64,000 bases of DNA. Source: an uncultured Polaribacter sp. Lineage in GTDB: Bacteria > Bacteroidota > Bacteroidia > Flavobacteriales > Flavobacteriaceae. Position 1 is the stretch's first letter. The number at the start of each line of letters is the position of its first letter. The stretch is from the NCBI RefSeq assembly GCF_947501385.1, contig NZ_CANMVP010000002.1:124001-188000 (forward strand), read 5' to 3'. The notes beneath the pieces were generated by a model. That model searched no databases. It was not told the DNA's origin and saw only the letters and a program-made list of their open reading frames with translations. Position numbers and translations under genes: made by a program. Below are positions 26,018 through 35,263 of this stretch, piece by piece.

Positions 26018-27361
26018 ATGAACTTAACAAAATTAAATGCCATCTCTCCTATTGATGGGCGCTATAGAGGTAAAATTGAAAAATTAGCAAATTACTTTTC
26101 TGAAGAAGCTTTAATAAAATACCGCGTTCGTGTAGAAATTGAATATTTTATTGCTTTGTGCGAAATTCCTTTACCACAATTAGCAGGTTTTGATACTGAT
26201 TTGTTTGATAAATTGCGTAAAATTTATGTAGATTTTACTGAAGACGATGCTCAGAAAATAAAAGACATTGAGAAAATAACCAATCATGACGTTAAAGCTG
26301 TTGAATATTTTATCAAAGAAAAATTTGACAAGCTAAACATAGATAAATACAAAGAATTTATTCATTTTGGATTAACCTCACAAGACATCAACAATACTGC
26401 AATTCCGCTTTCTATCAAAGAAGCAATGAATGATGTATATCTGCCTCATTATTTTGAAGTTTTAGAAAGATTACAAGAATTGGTTATCGAATGGAAAGAC
26501 ATTTCTATGTTGGCAAGAACGCATGGTCAGCCGGCTTCACCAACAAGATTAGGAAAAGAAATAGCTGTTTTTGTGGTTCGTTTAAAAGAACAATTCAACT
26601 TATTAAATGACATACCAAGTGCTGCCAAATTTGGCGGTGCAACAGGTAATTTTAATGCGCACAAAGTTGCTTATAAAGATATCGATTGGAAAGATTTTGG
26701 AAGTAATTTTATACAAGAAAAATTAGGTCTACAACACTCTTTTCCAACCACACAAATAGAACATTATGATCATTTAGCAGCGTTGTTTGATAATTTAAAA
26801 CGTATCAATACCATTATTATAGATTTAGACAGAGACTTCTGGACTTATGTTTCTATGGATTATTTTAAGCAAAAAATTAAAGCTGGTGAAGTGGGCTCTT
26901 CCGCAATGCCACACAAAGTAAACCCGATTGATTTTGAAAATTCTGAAGGAAATTTAGGAATTGCAAATGCAATTTTTGAACACCTTTCAGCAAAATTACC
27001 GGTTTCTAGATTGCAACGTGATTTAACGGATAGTACCGTTTTACGTAATGTTGGTGTTCCTTTTGGTCATACAATTATTGCGTTTACATCCACTTTAAAA
27101 GGTTTGAACAAACTATTACTGAATAAAGCAAAGTTTGAACAAGATTTAGAAAATAATTGGGCTGTTGTTGCAGAAGCAATTCAGACAATTTTAAGACGTG
27201 AAGCGTATCCAAATCCTTATGAAGCGTTAAAGGGCTTAACAAGAACGAACAACAAAATCAATCAAAAATCGATTGCTAACTTTATTGATACTTTAGAAGT
27301 TTCTTCAGCAATTAAAGAAGAATTAAAAGCAATAACACCCGCAAATTATACTGGGATATAG
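26018..27361 (+). CDS. purB: Adenylosuccinate lyase
   Basis: 447 residues from ATG at 26018; the frame extends to 25973 but through the promoter box. MNLTKLNAISPIDGRYRGKI is the normal start (20 residues shown). It removes fumarate from SAICAR and adenylosuccinate in purine synthesis. Signature GSSAMPHKVNPIDFENSEGN and catalytic regions TSQDINNTAI, ARTHGQPASPTRLGKE and GGATGNFNAH are intact. The family is tetrameric and cytoplasmic. Confidence 0.96.
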   Translation: MNLTKLNAISPIDGRYRGKIEKLANYFSEEALIKYRVRVEIEYFIALCEIPLPQLAGFDTDLFDKLRKIYVDFTEDDAQKIKDIEKITNHDVKAVEYFIKEKFDKLNIDKYKEFIHFGLTSQDINNTAIPLSIKEAMNDVYLPHYFEVLERLQELVIEWKDISMLARTHGQPASPTRLGKEIAVFVVRLKEQFNLLNDIPSAAKFGGATGNFNAHKVAYKDIDWKDFGSNFIQEKLGLQHSFPTTQIEHYDHLAALFDNLKRINTIIIDLDRDFWTYVSMDYFKQKIKAGEVGSSAMPHKVNPIDFENSEGNLGIANAIFEHLSAKLPVSRLQRDLTDSTVLRNVGVPFGHTIIAFTSTLKGLNKLLLNKAKFEQDLENNWAVVAEAIQTILRREAYPNPYEALKGLTRTNNKINQKSIANFIDTLEVSSAIKEELKAITPANYTGI

Positions 27362-27405
27362 TTGAGTTTGGAAGTTTGGAAGTTAAATATTAAAAATAAA
27401 AGGGA

Positions 27406-27852
27406 ATGTCAATTAAAAAAAATAAAATTTTATCGAGGTTTTTCTTCATACTTCTTGCTTCATTCTTCATACTTTACGCTTGTAAATCAGAAATTGCAGA
27501 CAATTCAGACAAATTTAAAAAAGGTGTTTTTGAAATTCCTGCTGGAAAAGGATATAGCAAAACAATTGTCACCAGAATAGATAGCTTACAGATTGAAGAA
27601 TATGAAAAAATTACCAGTATTTCTAAAAATGGTATAACCACAGAAAAGAGAGTAAAACATATTGATACGTTATATATAAAATGGAAAAATAATTTCTTTT
27701 ATTCTCTAAAAATGAAATCTCCAGAAAAAGTATTAGACAGAGATGCTATTTTTGTTCAAATCACAAAAATTACTGATGATTCTTATGAATTTTCAGCAAA
27801 AATAGGGTTTAGTAAGTTCGCAACAGATGGTACTATTTACAAAATAAAATAA
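27406..27852 (+). CDS. Small hypothetical lipoprotein
   Basis: 148 residues with lipoprotein signal ending LYACKSE (lipid-carrying Cys26). The mature part is short, Lys/Ile/Thr-rich and predicted beta (FEIPAGKGYSKTIVTRIDSL, YIKWKNNFFYSLKM). Similar small lipoproteins precede terC in related bacteria as I recall. No domain is recognised. terC begins one base after its stop codon. Confidence 0.7.
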   Translation: MSIKKNKILSRFFFILLASFFILYACKSEIADNSDKFKKGVFEIPAGKGYSKTIVTRIDSLQIEEYEKITSISKNGITTEKRVKHIDTLYIKWKNNFFYSLKMKSPEKVLDRDAIFVQITKITDDSYEFSAKIGFSKFATDGTIYKIK

Positions 27853-27853
27853 A

Positions 27854-28627
27854 ATGGAAATATTTCTACATGCAGATACTTGGGTTGCATTAATAACCTT
27901 AACTTTTTTAGAGATTATTTTAGGAATCGATAATATTATATTTATATCTATTTCCGCAAATAAATTACCCGAAAATCAAGTTAAAAAAGCCACGCTTTTA
28001 GGATTGGCTTTGGCCATGATTACAAGAATAATACTGCTATTTGGCGTCTCTTATTTAATTGCCTTAAAAGAACCATTTTTAGAAATAGATGTAGATTGGT
28101 TTAAAACGGGTTTAACAGGACAAAGTGTAATTCTATTTTTAGGAGGTTTATTTTTAATCTATAAAAGCACGAAAGAAATCCGTCAGAAAGTTGAAAGCAC
28201 GAATGAAGACGAAGTATTAAAATCACCTAAAGTAATTTCTTTTTCAAGCGTAATTATTCAAATTATATTAATAGACATTGTTTTTTCTTTTGATAGTATT
28301 TTGACTGCTGTTGGTATGACCAACGGAATTGAAGGTGCTTTGACAATCATGGTAATTGCCGTAATTATTTCTATTTTAATTATGATGATTTTCTCTAAAC
28401 CTATTAGTGGTTTTGTCAATAAGAACCCAACCATACAAATGTTAGCCTTGTCTTTTTTAATTTTAATAGGTTTTATGTTAATTACAGAAGGTGCACATTT
28501 ATCGCATTCAGAAATATTTAACAAATCTGTTGGCGCAATTCCTAAAGGATATTTGTACTTTGCGATCGCATTTTCATTAGGCGTAGAAATGCTGAATTTA
28601 AAAATTAGAAAAAAACCAAAATTATAG
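27854..28627 (+). CDS. TerC family integral membrane protein
   Basis: 257 residues, about seven transmembrane helices. ITLTFLEIILGIDNIIFISI carries the conserved acidic ExxLGxDN motif, and IDIVFSFDSILTAVGM the second Asp-containing motif. TerC/Alx proteins export manganese and supply metal to exoenzymes during or after secretion. Here the gene directly precedes a His/Cys protein and TonB receptor, consistent with a metal theme. Its 3' end overlaps the next open frame, see findings. Confidence 0.92.
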   Translation: MEIFLHADTWVALITLTFLEIILGIDNIIFISISANKLPENQVKKATLLGLALAMITRIILLFGVSYLIALKEPFLEIDVDWFKTGLTGQSVILFLGGLFLIYKSTKEIRQKVESTNEDEVLKSPKVISFSSVIIQIILIDIVFSFDSILTAVGMTNGIEGALTIMVIAVIISILIMMIFSKPISGFVNKNPTIQMLALSFLILIGFMLITEGAHLSHSEIFNKSVGAIPKGYLYFAIAFSLGVEMLNLKIRKKPKL

Positions 28628-28938
28628 CAACTTTAAAAAAACATATTGCATTTATATTTGTTTTCGTATTTCTGTCTCCAGCAGTTTTACAATCGTTGCA
28701 CGCATTTGAAAATCACAACCATGCTGTCTGTAGTTCTAAAATAGAAAAGCATATTCATGAAAAAACATTAGATTGTAAATTAGATGTTATTAAAAAAACG
28801 GATAGTTTTTTTAATAACAAAAATGAAAAACAAATAATTATTAAGAATTTATATTCTATAATTATTTCACCTTATAATTTCTTATTAAATCATAAGCCTT
28901 TATCTTACCAACTTCGTGGTCCACCAGTTTTAGCATAA
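28621..28938 (+). CDS. Small exported His/Cys protein, start codon uncertain
   Basis: About 105 residues. The frame is open from 28609 and includes a signal peptide (KKHIAFIFVFVFLSPAVLQS, about 28636-28695) followed by a metal-ligand-like stretch HAFENHNHAVCSSKIEKH and HIHEKTLDC. No ATG, GTG or TTG lies before the signal peptide. The first TTG (28696) would cut it off. Only ATT at 28621 or ATA at 28624 is available, or entry by frameshift from terC at the A7 run 28609-28615. Similar small His/Cys proteins precede TonB-dependent receptors in other flavobacteria as I recall. The coordinates assume ATT. Confidence 0.6.
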   Translation: MIATLKKHIAFIFVFVFLSPAVLQSLHAFENHNHAVCSSKIEKHIHEKTLDCKLDVIKKTDSFFNNKNEKQIIIKNLYSIIISPYNFLLNHKPLSYQLRGPPVLA

Positions 28939-28975
28939 TTTTTTATAAAATTACTACTAATTCTAAAGTATTAAA

Positions 28976-31378
28976 ATGACAAAAAAAATCTTTTTTTGTG
29001 TATTAGTTTGTTTCTTAAGTTTAGCAAATTATGCACAGAAATGTGTCTATACGTTTAAAGGTACCGTTACAGATTATCATGATGGAACTCCAATTTTTGG
29101 TGCTGCTATATTGATAAAAAATTTAAATAAATATACCACTTCAGATTTTGAAGGAAAATTTAAAATTACAAATTTATGTAAGGGAGAATTGACTCTTATA
29201 ATTTCTCATATCTCATGTGAAACAAAAGAGGTTTCAATAGATTTAAAAGATAATTTATCAAAAGATTTTTTTTTAGAACATCATATAGAATCATTAAACG
29301 AAATTAATGTAACTGCTGGTTTAAATGTAAAATCTAAAACGTTGCAAACTTCTGTTTTAAAGGTTGATAAAATTGATACATATAGTAATTTAAATTTGGG
29401 GGATGCTCTAAAAGAAATAGCTGGTGTTTCTTCAATAAATACAGGAAGCACCATTGTAAAACCAATAATAAATGGTTTGCATAGTAGCAGAGTTATTGTA
29501 ATGGCAAATGGAGTTCGTTTACAAGATCAAGAATGGGGAATTGAACACGCACCAAATATTGATATTAATACAGCAGAAAAAATTACAGTTGTAAAAGGTG
29601 CCAATTCTTTAGAGTTTGGTGGTGATGCTATTGGTGGCGTAATTATTACAGAACCAAGTAAAGTAATTTTAAAAGACTCACTTTATGGTAAAACTATTGT
29701 AAGCGGACAAACTAATGGGCGTGGTTTTAGTTTTCATTCATCTATATCTAAATCAACTAAAAAAGGTTGGTATGTAAATGCGAAATCGACACTCAAAAGA
29801 TTTGGCGATTTTGAAACTCCAGATTATGTTTTAACAAATACTGGTTTAAATTCTAAAGCGTTTTCAATACAAACTGGTTTAAAAAAATTTGAAAGCGGCT
29901 TTAACTTGTATTATACTTATATTCATAATGAAATAGGAATTTTAAGAGCTTCTCATTTAGGGAATATAGAAGATTTGGTAAATGCAATCAACACTCCAAA
30001 ACCTTTAGTTATTAATGATTTTTCCTATGAAATAAATGCTCCAAGACAAGATATTACGCATCAATTGGTGAAAGCAGATTATTATAAGCGATTCAAAAAA
30101 CTAGGTAAATTGACAATTCAATATGATTTTCAAGACAATCAACGTTTTGAGTTTGATGTTAGAATTGGTGATGACAGAAATAAACCTGCCATTGACTTGA
30201 ATTTAACATCTCATTCTATAAAAACAAGTTTTGAATTTGATGCAAAGTCAGATCAAACCTACAAGGTTGGTGTTTTGGGAGCTTATCAAAATAATTTTGC
30301 AAATCCAAATACTGGTGTGCGAAGATTAATTCCAGATTTTAATAAATATGATGTTGGTATTTTTACCATTGGAAATTTTGTTTTAAATGATAAAACAACT
30401 GTAGATGTTGGTTTAAGATATGATTACAACTCATTTAATGCAAAGAAATTTTACTTAAAAAGTAGGTGGAATGAACGAAATTACGATGCAGAATTTAATG
30501 ATTTAATTATTGGAGATTTTAATACGCAATGGTTGGTAAATCCAAAATTTGATTATCATAATGTATCTACTTCTGCAGGAATTTCTTATCAATTGAATGA
30601 AGAAAATGCTGTTTTGTTTAATTACGCACTATCTAATAGAGCGCCAAATCCCTCAGAATTATTTAGTGATGGTTTACACCATTCTGCGGCAAGAATAGAA
30701 TTGGGAGATTTAAGAATTCAGCAGGAAACATCAAACAGATTTGCAACAAGTTATAATTTTAAAAATGATAATACTGCTGTGTTGGTTGAGCTATTTTTTA
30801 ATCATATTAATAATTTTATTTATATAGAACCCAACGGAACAGAGCAAACTATTCGTGGTGCTTTTCCTGTCTGGGCATATAAAAAAACAACTGCCAATTT
30901 GTTTGGTATCGATGTAAGTTTTGAGCAGCAAATCAATAATCAATTTTTATTCAACAACAAATCTTCTTTTATAAGAGGAAAAGATCTTGATAATAATCGA
31001 GATTTGATTGATATTCCAGCTGCAAGAACCGTTAATGAAATTAGTTTTAAAAAAGAAAAATGGCATCATTTTAATGCGAATTTAGCAAGCGAATTTGTTT
31101 TTAAGCAAAACCTATTTCCTAATAATAATTTTGAAACTTATATTCCAACAACAGACACAAATGTTTTGGTAGATGTAAGTTCTACGCCAGAAAGTTATCA
31201 TTTACTAAACTTTAATGCTGATGCCACTTTTAAACTTTCAAAAAAAACAAAGCTAACAATTGGCATAAACGTTACAAATATTATGAACACAAATTACAGA
31301 GAATATCTCAATAGGCTAAGATATTTTGCTGATGATTTAGGAAGAAATTATGTATTACAATTAAAATTTAATTATTAA
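28976..31378 (+). CDS. TonB-dependent outer membrane receptor with N-terminal carboxypeptidase-like domain
   Basis: 800 residues. Signal peptide (IFFCVLVCFLSLANYAQ), CarboxypepD_reg-like domain (about 25-105, FKGTVTDYHDGTPIFGAAIL), plug domain (about 110-225, LGDALKEIAGVSSI, VKPIINGLHSSRVIVMANGV, ITVVKGANSLEFGGDAIGG) and a 22-strand-type barrel to the C-terminal Phe-Asn-Tyr. The plug resembles siderophore or metal transporters (ZnuD/BtuB-like), not SusC, which is about 1000 residues, and no SusD follows. With the His/Cys protein before and the lipoprotein after, metal uptake is the best guess. Confidence 0.92.
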   Translation: MTKKIFFCVLVCFLSLANYAQKCVYTFKGTVTDYHDGTPIFGAAILIKNLNKYTTSDFEGKFKITNLCKGELTLIISHISCETKEVSIDLKDNLSKDFFLEHHIESLNEINVTAGLNVKSKTLQTSVLKVDKIDTYSNLNLGDALKEIAGVSSINTGSTIVKPIINGLHSSRVIVMANGVRLQDQEWGIEHAPNIDINTAEKITVVKGANSLEFGGDAIGGVIITEPSKVILKDSLYGKTIVSGQTNGRGFSFHSSISKSTKKGWYVNAKSTLKRFGDFETPDYVLTNTGLNSKAFSIQTGLKKFESGFNLYYTYIHNEIGILRASHLGNIEDLVNAINTPKPLVINDFSYEINAPRQDITHQLVKADYYKRFKKLGKLTIQYDFQDNQRFEFDVRIGDDRNKPAIDLNLTSHSIKTSFEFDAKSDQTYKVGVLGAYQNNFANPNTGVRRLIPDFNKYDVGIFTIGNFVLNDKTTVDVGLRYDYNSFNAKKFYLKSRWNERNYDAEFNDLIIGDFNTQWLVNPKFDYHNVSTSAGISYQLNEENAVLFNYALSNRAPNPSELFSDGLHHSAARIELGDLRIQQETSNRFATSYNFKNDNTAVLVELFFNHINNFIYIEPNGTEQTIRGAFPVWAYKKTTANLFGIDVSFEQQINNQFLFNNKSSFIRGKDLDNNRDLIDIPAARTVNEISFKKEKWHHFNANLASEFVFKQNLFPNNNFETYIPTTDTNVLVDVSSTPESYHLLNFNADATFKLSKKTKLTIGINVTNIMNTNYREYLNRLRYFADDLGRNYVLQLKFNY

Positions 31379-31394
31379 AATAAATAACAAAATT

Positions 31395-31958
31395 ATGAAA
31401 ACAATTAAAAATTTAGCAATTATTGCAGTATTCGTATCTACTTTTATAGCTTGTTCAAATGATGATCCTGATCCTGTTGTTGAACAAGAATTAATTACAA
31501 CCATAACAGCAACATTAACACCAAATGGTGGTGGTACAGTTGTTATTTTAAAAAGTGTAGATTTAGACGGTGATGGACCAAATCCGCCTGTTATAAACCC
31601 AACAAATGCAGTTTTAGCAGCAAATACCACTTATAATGGCGTTCTAAAAGTAGAAAATGAAACTGAAGATCCTGCAGAAGATGTTACCTTAGAGGTTTTA
31701 GATTTAGATGAAGAGCATCAATTCTTTTTTACGGCAACTAATAATATCGCTACAGTAACTTATGATGATATGGATGGAGACGGAAATCCTATTGGAGTTG
31801 AGTTCACTTTAGTAACTACAGCTGCTAGTTCAGGAAATTTAACAATTACGTTAAGACATGAACCTATGAAGAGTGCTACTGGCGTAAGTGAAGGAGATAT
31901 TACAAATGCAGGAGGAGAAACAGATGTACAAGCAACGTTTGCAATAACGGTTCAATAA
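31395..31958 (+). CDS. Lipoprotein paired with the TonB receptor
   Basis: 187 residues with lipoprotein signal STFIACSND (Cys20). The mature domain is acidic, beta-rich and has Asp-rich loops (SVDLDGDGPNPP, DDMDGDGNPIG) that could bind Ca2+ or other metals. In related genomes I recall such proteins being labelled type 1 periplasmic binding fold, though the fold is not evident to me. It starts 16 bases after the receptor and is followed by a strong terminator, so it ends the operon. A surface-exposed partner of the receptor is plausible. Confidence 0.78.
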   Translation: MKTIKNLAIIAVFVSTFIACSNDDPDPVVEQELITTITATLTPNGGGTVVILKSVDLDGDGPNPPVINPTNAVLAANTTYNGVLKVENETEDPAEDVTLEVLDLDEEHQFFFTATNNIATVTYDDMDGDGNPIGVEFTLVTTAASSGNLTITLRHEPMKSATGVSEGDITNAGGETDVQATFAITVQ

Positions 31959-31980
31959 AAAACCATTTATTTTTAAAAAA

Positions 31981-32013
31981 AACACATAAATTAATTTTTA
32001 TGTGTTTTTTTTT
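31981..32013 (+). terminator. Rho-independent terminator after the TonB operon
   Basis: Stem AACACATAAA / TTTATGTGTT (31981-31990 with 31997-32006), 6-base loop, followed by seven T residues. Ends the terC-to-lipoprotein run. Confidence 0.85.
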
Positions 32014-32034
32014 ATATTTAACGGTCGAAATATT

Positions 32035-32042
32035 TACATTTG
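32035..32042 (+). promoter_or_regulatory. Promoter -7 box of the CDP-alcohol transferase gene
   Basis: TACATTTG matches TAnnTTTG, 69 bases before the ATG. No convincing -33 TTG; the upstream sequence is the T-run of the preceding terminator. Confidence 0.45.
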
Positions 32043-32111
32043 TCCATCACAAATTTTGCTGTTTTAAAGATTCTGTTAAATCGTTAAAAATGCTATTAAC
32101 AGATACTTTCA

Positions 32112-32876
32112 ATGTCTAAGTTACCTAAAAAACATCAATTTATAGACCTGTCAGATTATGGCAGACCCCTTGCAAGAATCATTGCAAACTCCCTTAAAAA
32201 AACTTCTTTTACGCCTGTAGATGTAACCATTGCTTTTGTAATTTCTGGCTGCATTGGCATATATTTTATGATTGCTGGTTATTACTGGACAGCCGCTTTT
32301 TTTCTAATTTTTAAATCTATTTTAGATGCTGCAGATGGCGAACTTGCCAGAATAAAAGAAACACCTTCTTATACAGGTAGATTTTTAGATTCGATATCAG
32401 ATATTATACTAAATTTTATTATTTTTATAACACTATGGAAAATTACCGACATTCATATTTTGTATACACTATTGGCATTTTTTGGCATACAATTACAAGG
32501 AACTTTATATAATTATTACTACGTTATTCTTAGAAATAGATTTGCAGGCGATACAACTAGTAGAGTTTTTGAAGACAAAACGCCTACTGCTTTGCCTGGT
32601 GAAAAACAAAAGAATGTAAATCTATTGTTCTTTATCTACAAATTATTATACGGTCTTTTTGATGAAATAATTTATGCTTTAGATAGAAACGCGGCCGAAG
32701 GAAAGCCCTTTCCTAATTGGTTAATGTCTATGGTATCAACTTTTGGTTTAGGATTTCAATTACTAATTATAAGCATGTTATTGGTTTTAGGTTTAAAAAC
32801 ATTCATTATTCCTTTCTTTATAGGCTATTCTGCATTCATATTTGTTTTTGTATTGATTCGGAAAGTTTTCTATTAA
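32112..32876 (+). CDS. CDP-alcohol phosphatidyltransferase family protein
   Basis: 254 residues, about six transmembrane helices. The complete CDP-alcohol motif D-x2-DG-x2-AR-x8-G-x3-D-x3-D is visible from DAADGELARIK to LDSISD (within about 76-101). Enzymes of this family displace CMP from a CDP-lipid or other CDP-alcohol to make phospholipid head groups. The long second half and lack of a typical PgsA or PssA pattern leave the alcohol unassigned. It converges on the MFS gene, with the two stop codons overlapping. Confidence 0.88.
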   Translation: MSKLPKKHQFIDLSDYGRPLARIIANSLKKTSFTPVDVTIAFVISGCIGIYFMIAGYYWTAAFFLIFKSILDAADGELARIKETPSYTGRFLDSISDIILNFIIFITLWKITDIHILYTLLAFFGIQLQGTLYNYYYVILRNRFAGDTTSRVFEDKTPTALPGEKQKNVNLLFFIYKLLYGLFDEIIYALDRNAAEGKPFPNWLMSMVSTFGLGFQLLIISMLLVLGLKTFIIPFFIGYSAFIFVFVLIRKVFY

Positions 32877-34180
32877 CGAACATGTTTCGTTTTCTTCATC
32901 TGACTGATCATTATAAATGCAGCTAAAAAGAAGATTGCTAGAGATAAAACACTAGATTGTATCGATATTATTGAATTTAAAACTCCAAACGTAACCATTC
33001 CAATAACCAAAGCAATTTTTTCTGTTACATCAAAAAAGCTAAAATAAGATGCTGTATCCTCTGTTTTTGGTAATAATTTTGAATAGGTAGATCTTGCTAA
33101 AGATTGTATTGCGCCCATTACCAAACCTATCAATCCTCCCAGAACATAGAAATACAATTCTATATTGGTTGTTTCTTTAGTTAAGTTAAAACCTATAAAA
33201 CAAACGAGTCCCCATATTGCAATTGTAATTTTAAGCGTTTTTATATTTCCAATTTTATTAGACAACCTAGAAAATAAAAAGGCACCCAAAATTCCAACAA
33301 ATTGAACAATTAAAATTGTGCCGATAAGGTTGAGAGTTTCTAATCCCAAAATAGTTCCAAAAATACCTGCCATCAATATAATTGTTTGGACACCAATACT
33401 CAATAAAAAAAAAGAAATTAAAAAAATCTTCAACTCTCTGTAGGCAAATAACTCTTTCGCTACTTTTTTTATTTCTTTAATACCTTTTGTAAAATAGTTG
33501 TCTTTAGGTAAAATAACTTTCTCAGAATCTGGCAATTTTGCATACGTAATTTGTGCAAATCCTAACCACCATAATCCTACCAATACAAATGATAATTGAG
33601 AACCAAATTGTTTGTCATACATACCGAAAACCTCAGTTTCTATTAAAACTAAACATAGAATCAACAATAGAATAGAGCCGAAATAACCTAACATAAATCC
33701 TTTTGCACTTGCATTATCTTGTTGTTTTGGATGCGCCACTTCAGGTAAATATGCATTATAAAAAACAATACTTCCCCAAAACCCAATGCTTGCTAGTATC
33801 GAGAAAACAATGCCTACCCAAAGTGTTTCTTTTCCTGTAAAGAAAAATAGACACATCACAGACAACGAACCTAACAAACAAAACCCTTTTAAAAATTTCT
33901 TTTTATTTCCTGAATAATCTGCAATACCAGAAAGCATAGGCGATAAAAAGGCTACTACCAAAAATGAAAAAGCCAGTGCAAAGTTGTATAACGTTGTAGG
34001 GTTCCATAGTGTTCCAAAAAAGGTAATTTTTCCTTCGGCATTTGCAAAACCTTCGGAAGCGGTTAAGCCAGCATAATAAATAGGAAAAACTGCTGTACTA
34101 ATTACCAAAGAATACACAGAATTAGCCCAGTCATAAAAAGCCCAAGCGTTTATTAATTTCTTATCACCAATTTTTAACAT
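32873..34180 (-). CDS. MFS transporter, UMF1 (BtlA-like) family
   Basis: 435 residues and 12 predicted transmembrane helices. The opening INAWAFYDWANSVYSLVIST and the DYSGNKKKFLKGF loop are typical of the UMF1 subfamily (also called Atg22-like), whose members are thought to export amino acids or other small solutes. The substrate is not known here. It lies downstream of the M48 gene and its terminator, on the same strand but with a separate presumed promoter. Confidence 0.87.
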   Translation of the reverse strand: MLKIGDKKLINAWAFYDWANSVYSLVISTAVFPIYYAGLTASEGFANAEGKITFFGTLWNPTTLYNFALAFSFLVVAFLSPMLSGIADYSGNKKKFLKGFCLLGSLSVMCLFFFTGKETLWVGIVFSILASIGFWGSIVFYNAYLPEVAHPKQQDNASAKGFMLGYFGSILLLILCLVLIETEVFGMYDKQFGSQLSFVLVGLWWLGFAQITYAKLPDSEKVILPKDNYFTKGIKEIKKVAKELFAYRELKIFLISFFLLSIGVQTIILMAGIFGTILGLETLNLIGTILIVQFVGILGAFLFSRLSNKIGNIKTLKITIAIWGLVCFIGFNLTKETTNIELYFYVLGGLIGLVMGAIQSLARSTYSKLLPKTEDTASYFSFFDVTEKIALVIGMVTFGVLNSIISIQSSVLSLAIFFLAAFIMISQMKKTKHVR

Positions 34181-34197
34181 AGAATTGTTTTAAATAA

Positions 34198-34227
34198 AAA
34201 TGCCGTTCAAGATTTCTTGAACGGCAT
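34198..34227 (-). terminator. Rho-independent terminator of the M48 peptidase gene
   Basis: A perfect 11-bp stem TGCCGTTCAAG / CTTGAACGGCA with an ATTT loop (34212-34215). The minus strand continues into TTTTTATTT, giving the U-tract. It is 22 bases past the M48 stop codon. Confidence 0.9.
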
Positions 34228-34248
34228 ACAATATAGTAAAAGTTTTGT

Positions 34249-35073
34249 CTATTTCTTTAACATCACGTTTGCATCGCCATTAAATTTAGCAGCATACTTT
34301 CTTGCCGTTGGTAAATAAGTTCTTAAGTCTCTAATCCTAGACGCATTTGAAGGGTGAGTGCTTAAAATTTCTGGGGTAGAACTTCCACCACTTTTTTCAC
34401 TCATTCTTACCCAAACCTCAGCAGCTTCTGTACCATTATAACCAGCCATAATCATAAAAACCAGACCTAATCTATCTGCTTCTTGCTCATGAGTTCTACT
34501 AAACTTTAACATTCCTAAACCAGAACCAATACCAAATGCAGTATTCCAAATTTGTTGAGATTCTTGACTTCTACCAGAAGTTCCTAAGGCAACAGCCAAA
34601 CCTCCAATTTGTTGTAACTGACCTGTAGACATTCTTTCTTGACCATGTTTTGCAAATGCATGTGCTACTTCATGTCCCATTACAGCGGCTACTCCATCTT
34701 CATTCGCACAGATCGGCATAATACCCGTATAAAAAACAACTTTTCCTCCTGGCATACACCAAGCATTAACTGTCTTATCTTCAATTAGGTTAAATTCCCA
34801 TTTATAAGCATTGGCTTCTTCAACCATATTATTGGCTCTCATAAATCTGTCTACAGCGGCAGAAATATTTGCACCGACACTTTTAACTTGATTTGTCATT
34901 GCTCTATTTGTAGAAAGCTTATTTTCCTCTAAAAAACCTTGGTATTGCGCAAAACTTGCTGGTAACACTTGAGAATCACTTACAAAATTTACTCTATTTC
35001 TACCTGTAATTGGCACTTTACTACATTCAGAAAAAAAGAATACAGTTAATAATAAAAAAGCTATTTTTTTCAT
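34249..35073 (-). CDS. M48 family metalloprotease, periplasmic lipoprotein
   Basis: 274 residues with signal and possible lipid-carrying Cys17 (FFFSECSK, a weak lipobox). The zinc motif is HEVAHA (His134, Glu135, His138) and the third ligand is in EQEADRLG. NAWCMPGGKVVFYTG precedes it as in the LoiP/BepA-type group. These proteases act on misassembled or damaged envelope proteins. Monocistronic with a strong terminator. Divergent from msrB. Confidence 0.9.
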   Translation of the reverse strand: MKKIAFLLLTVFFFSECSKVPITGRNRVNFVSDSQVLPASFAQYQGFLEENKLSTNRAMTNQVKSVGANISAAVDRFMRANNMVEEANAYKWEFNLIEDKTVNAWCMPGGKVVFYTGIMPICANEDGVAAVMGHEVAHAFAKHGQERMSTGQLQQIGGLAVALGTSGRSQESQQIWNTAFGIGSGLGMLKFSRTHEQEADRLGLVFMIMAGYNGTEAAEVWVRMSEKSGGSSTPEILSTHPSNASRIRDLRTYLPTARKYAAKFNGDANVMLKK

Positions 35074-35191
35074 GTTTATCGTTTTTTATAGTTTTGTTTT
35101 AATGGGAGCAATTTAAAATTTAAATATGTACTAAAAGTGCTCTATTCAATTTTTAAATGACTCTAAAGAAAATAAATATCCTTTTGATGCT

Positions 35192-35199
35192 TATCTTTG
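35192..35199 (+). promoter_or_regulatory. Promoter -7 box of msrB
   Basis: TATCTTTG matches TAnnTTTG, 64 bases before the ATG. A -33 TTG at correct spacing was not found. Confidence 0.45.
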
Positions 35200-35263
35200 T
35201 TTAAGTCTTTTTGTGAAAAATCGACTCAAAGAAATATAATCCATTTTAATTAAAATAAATATA

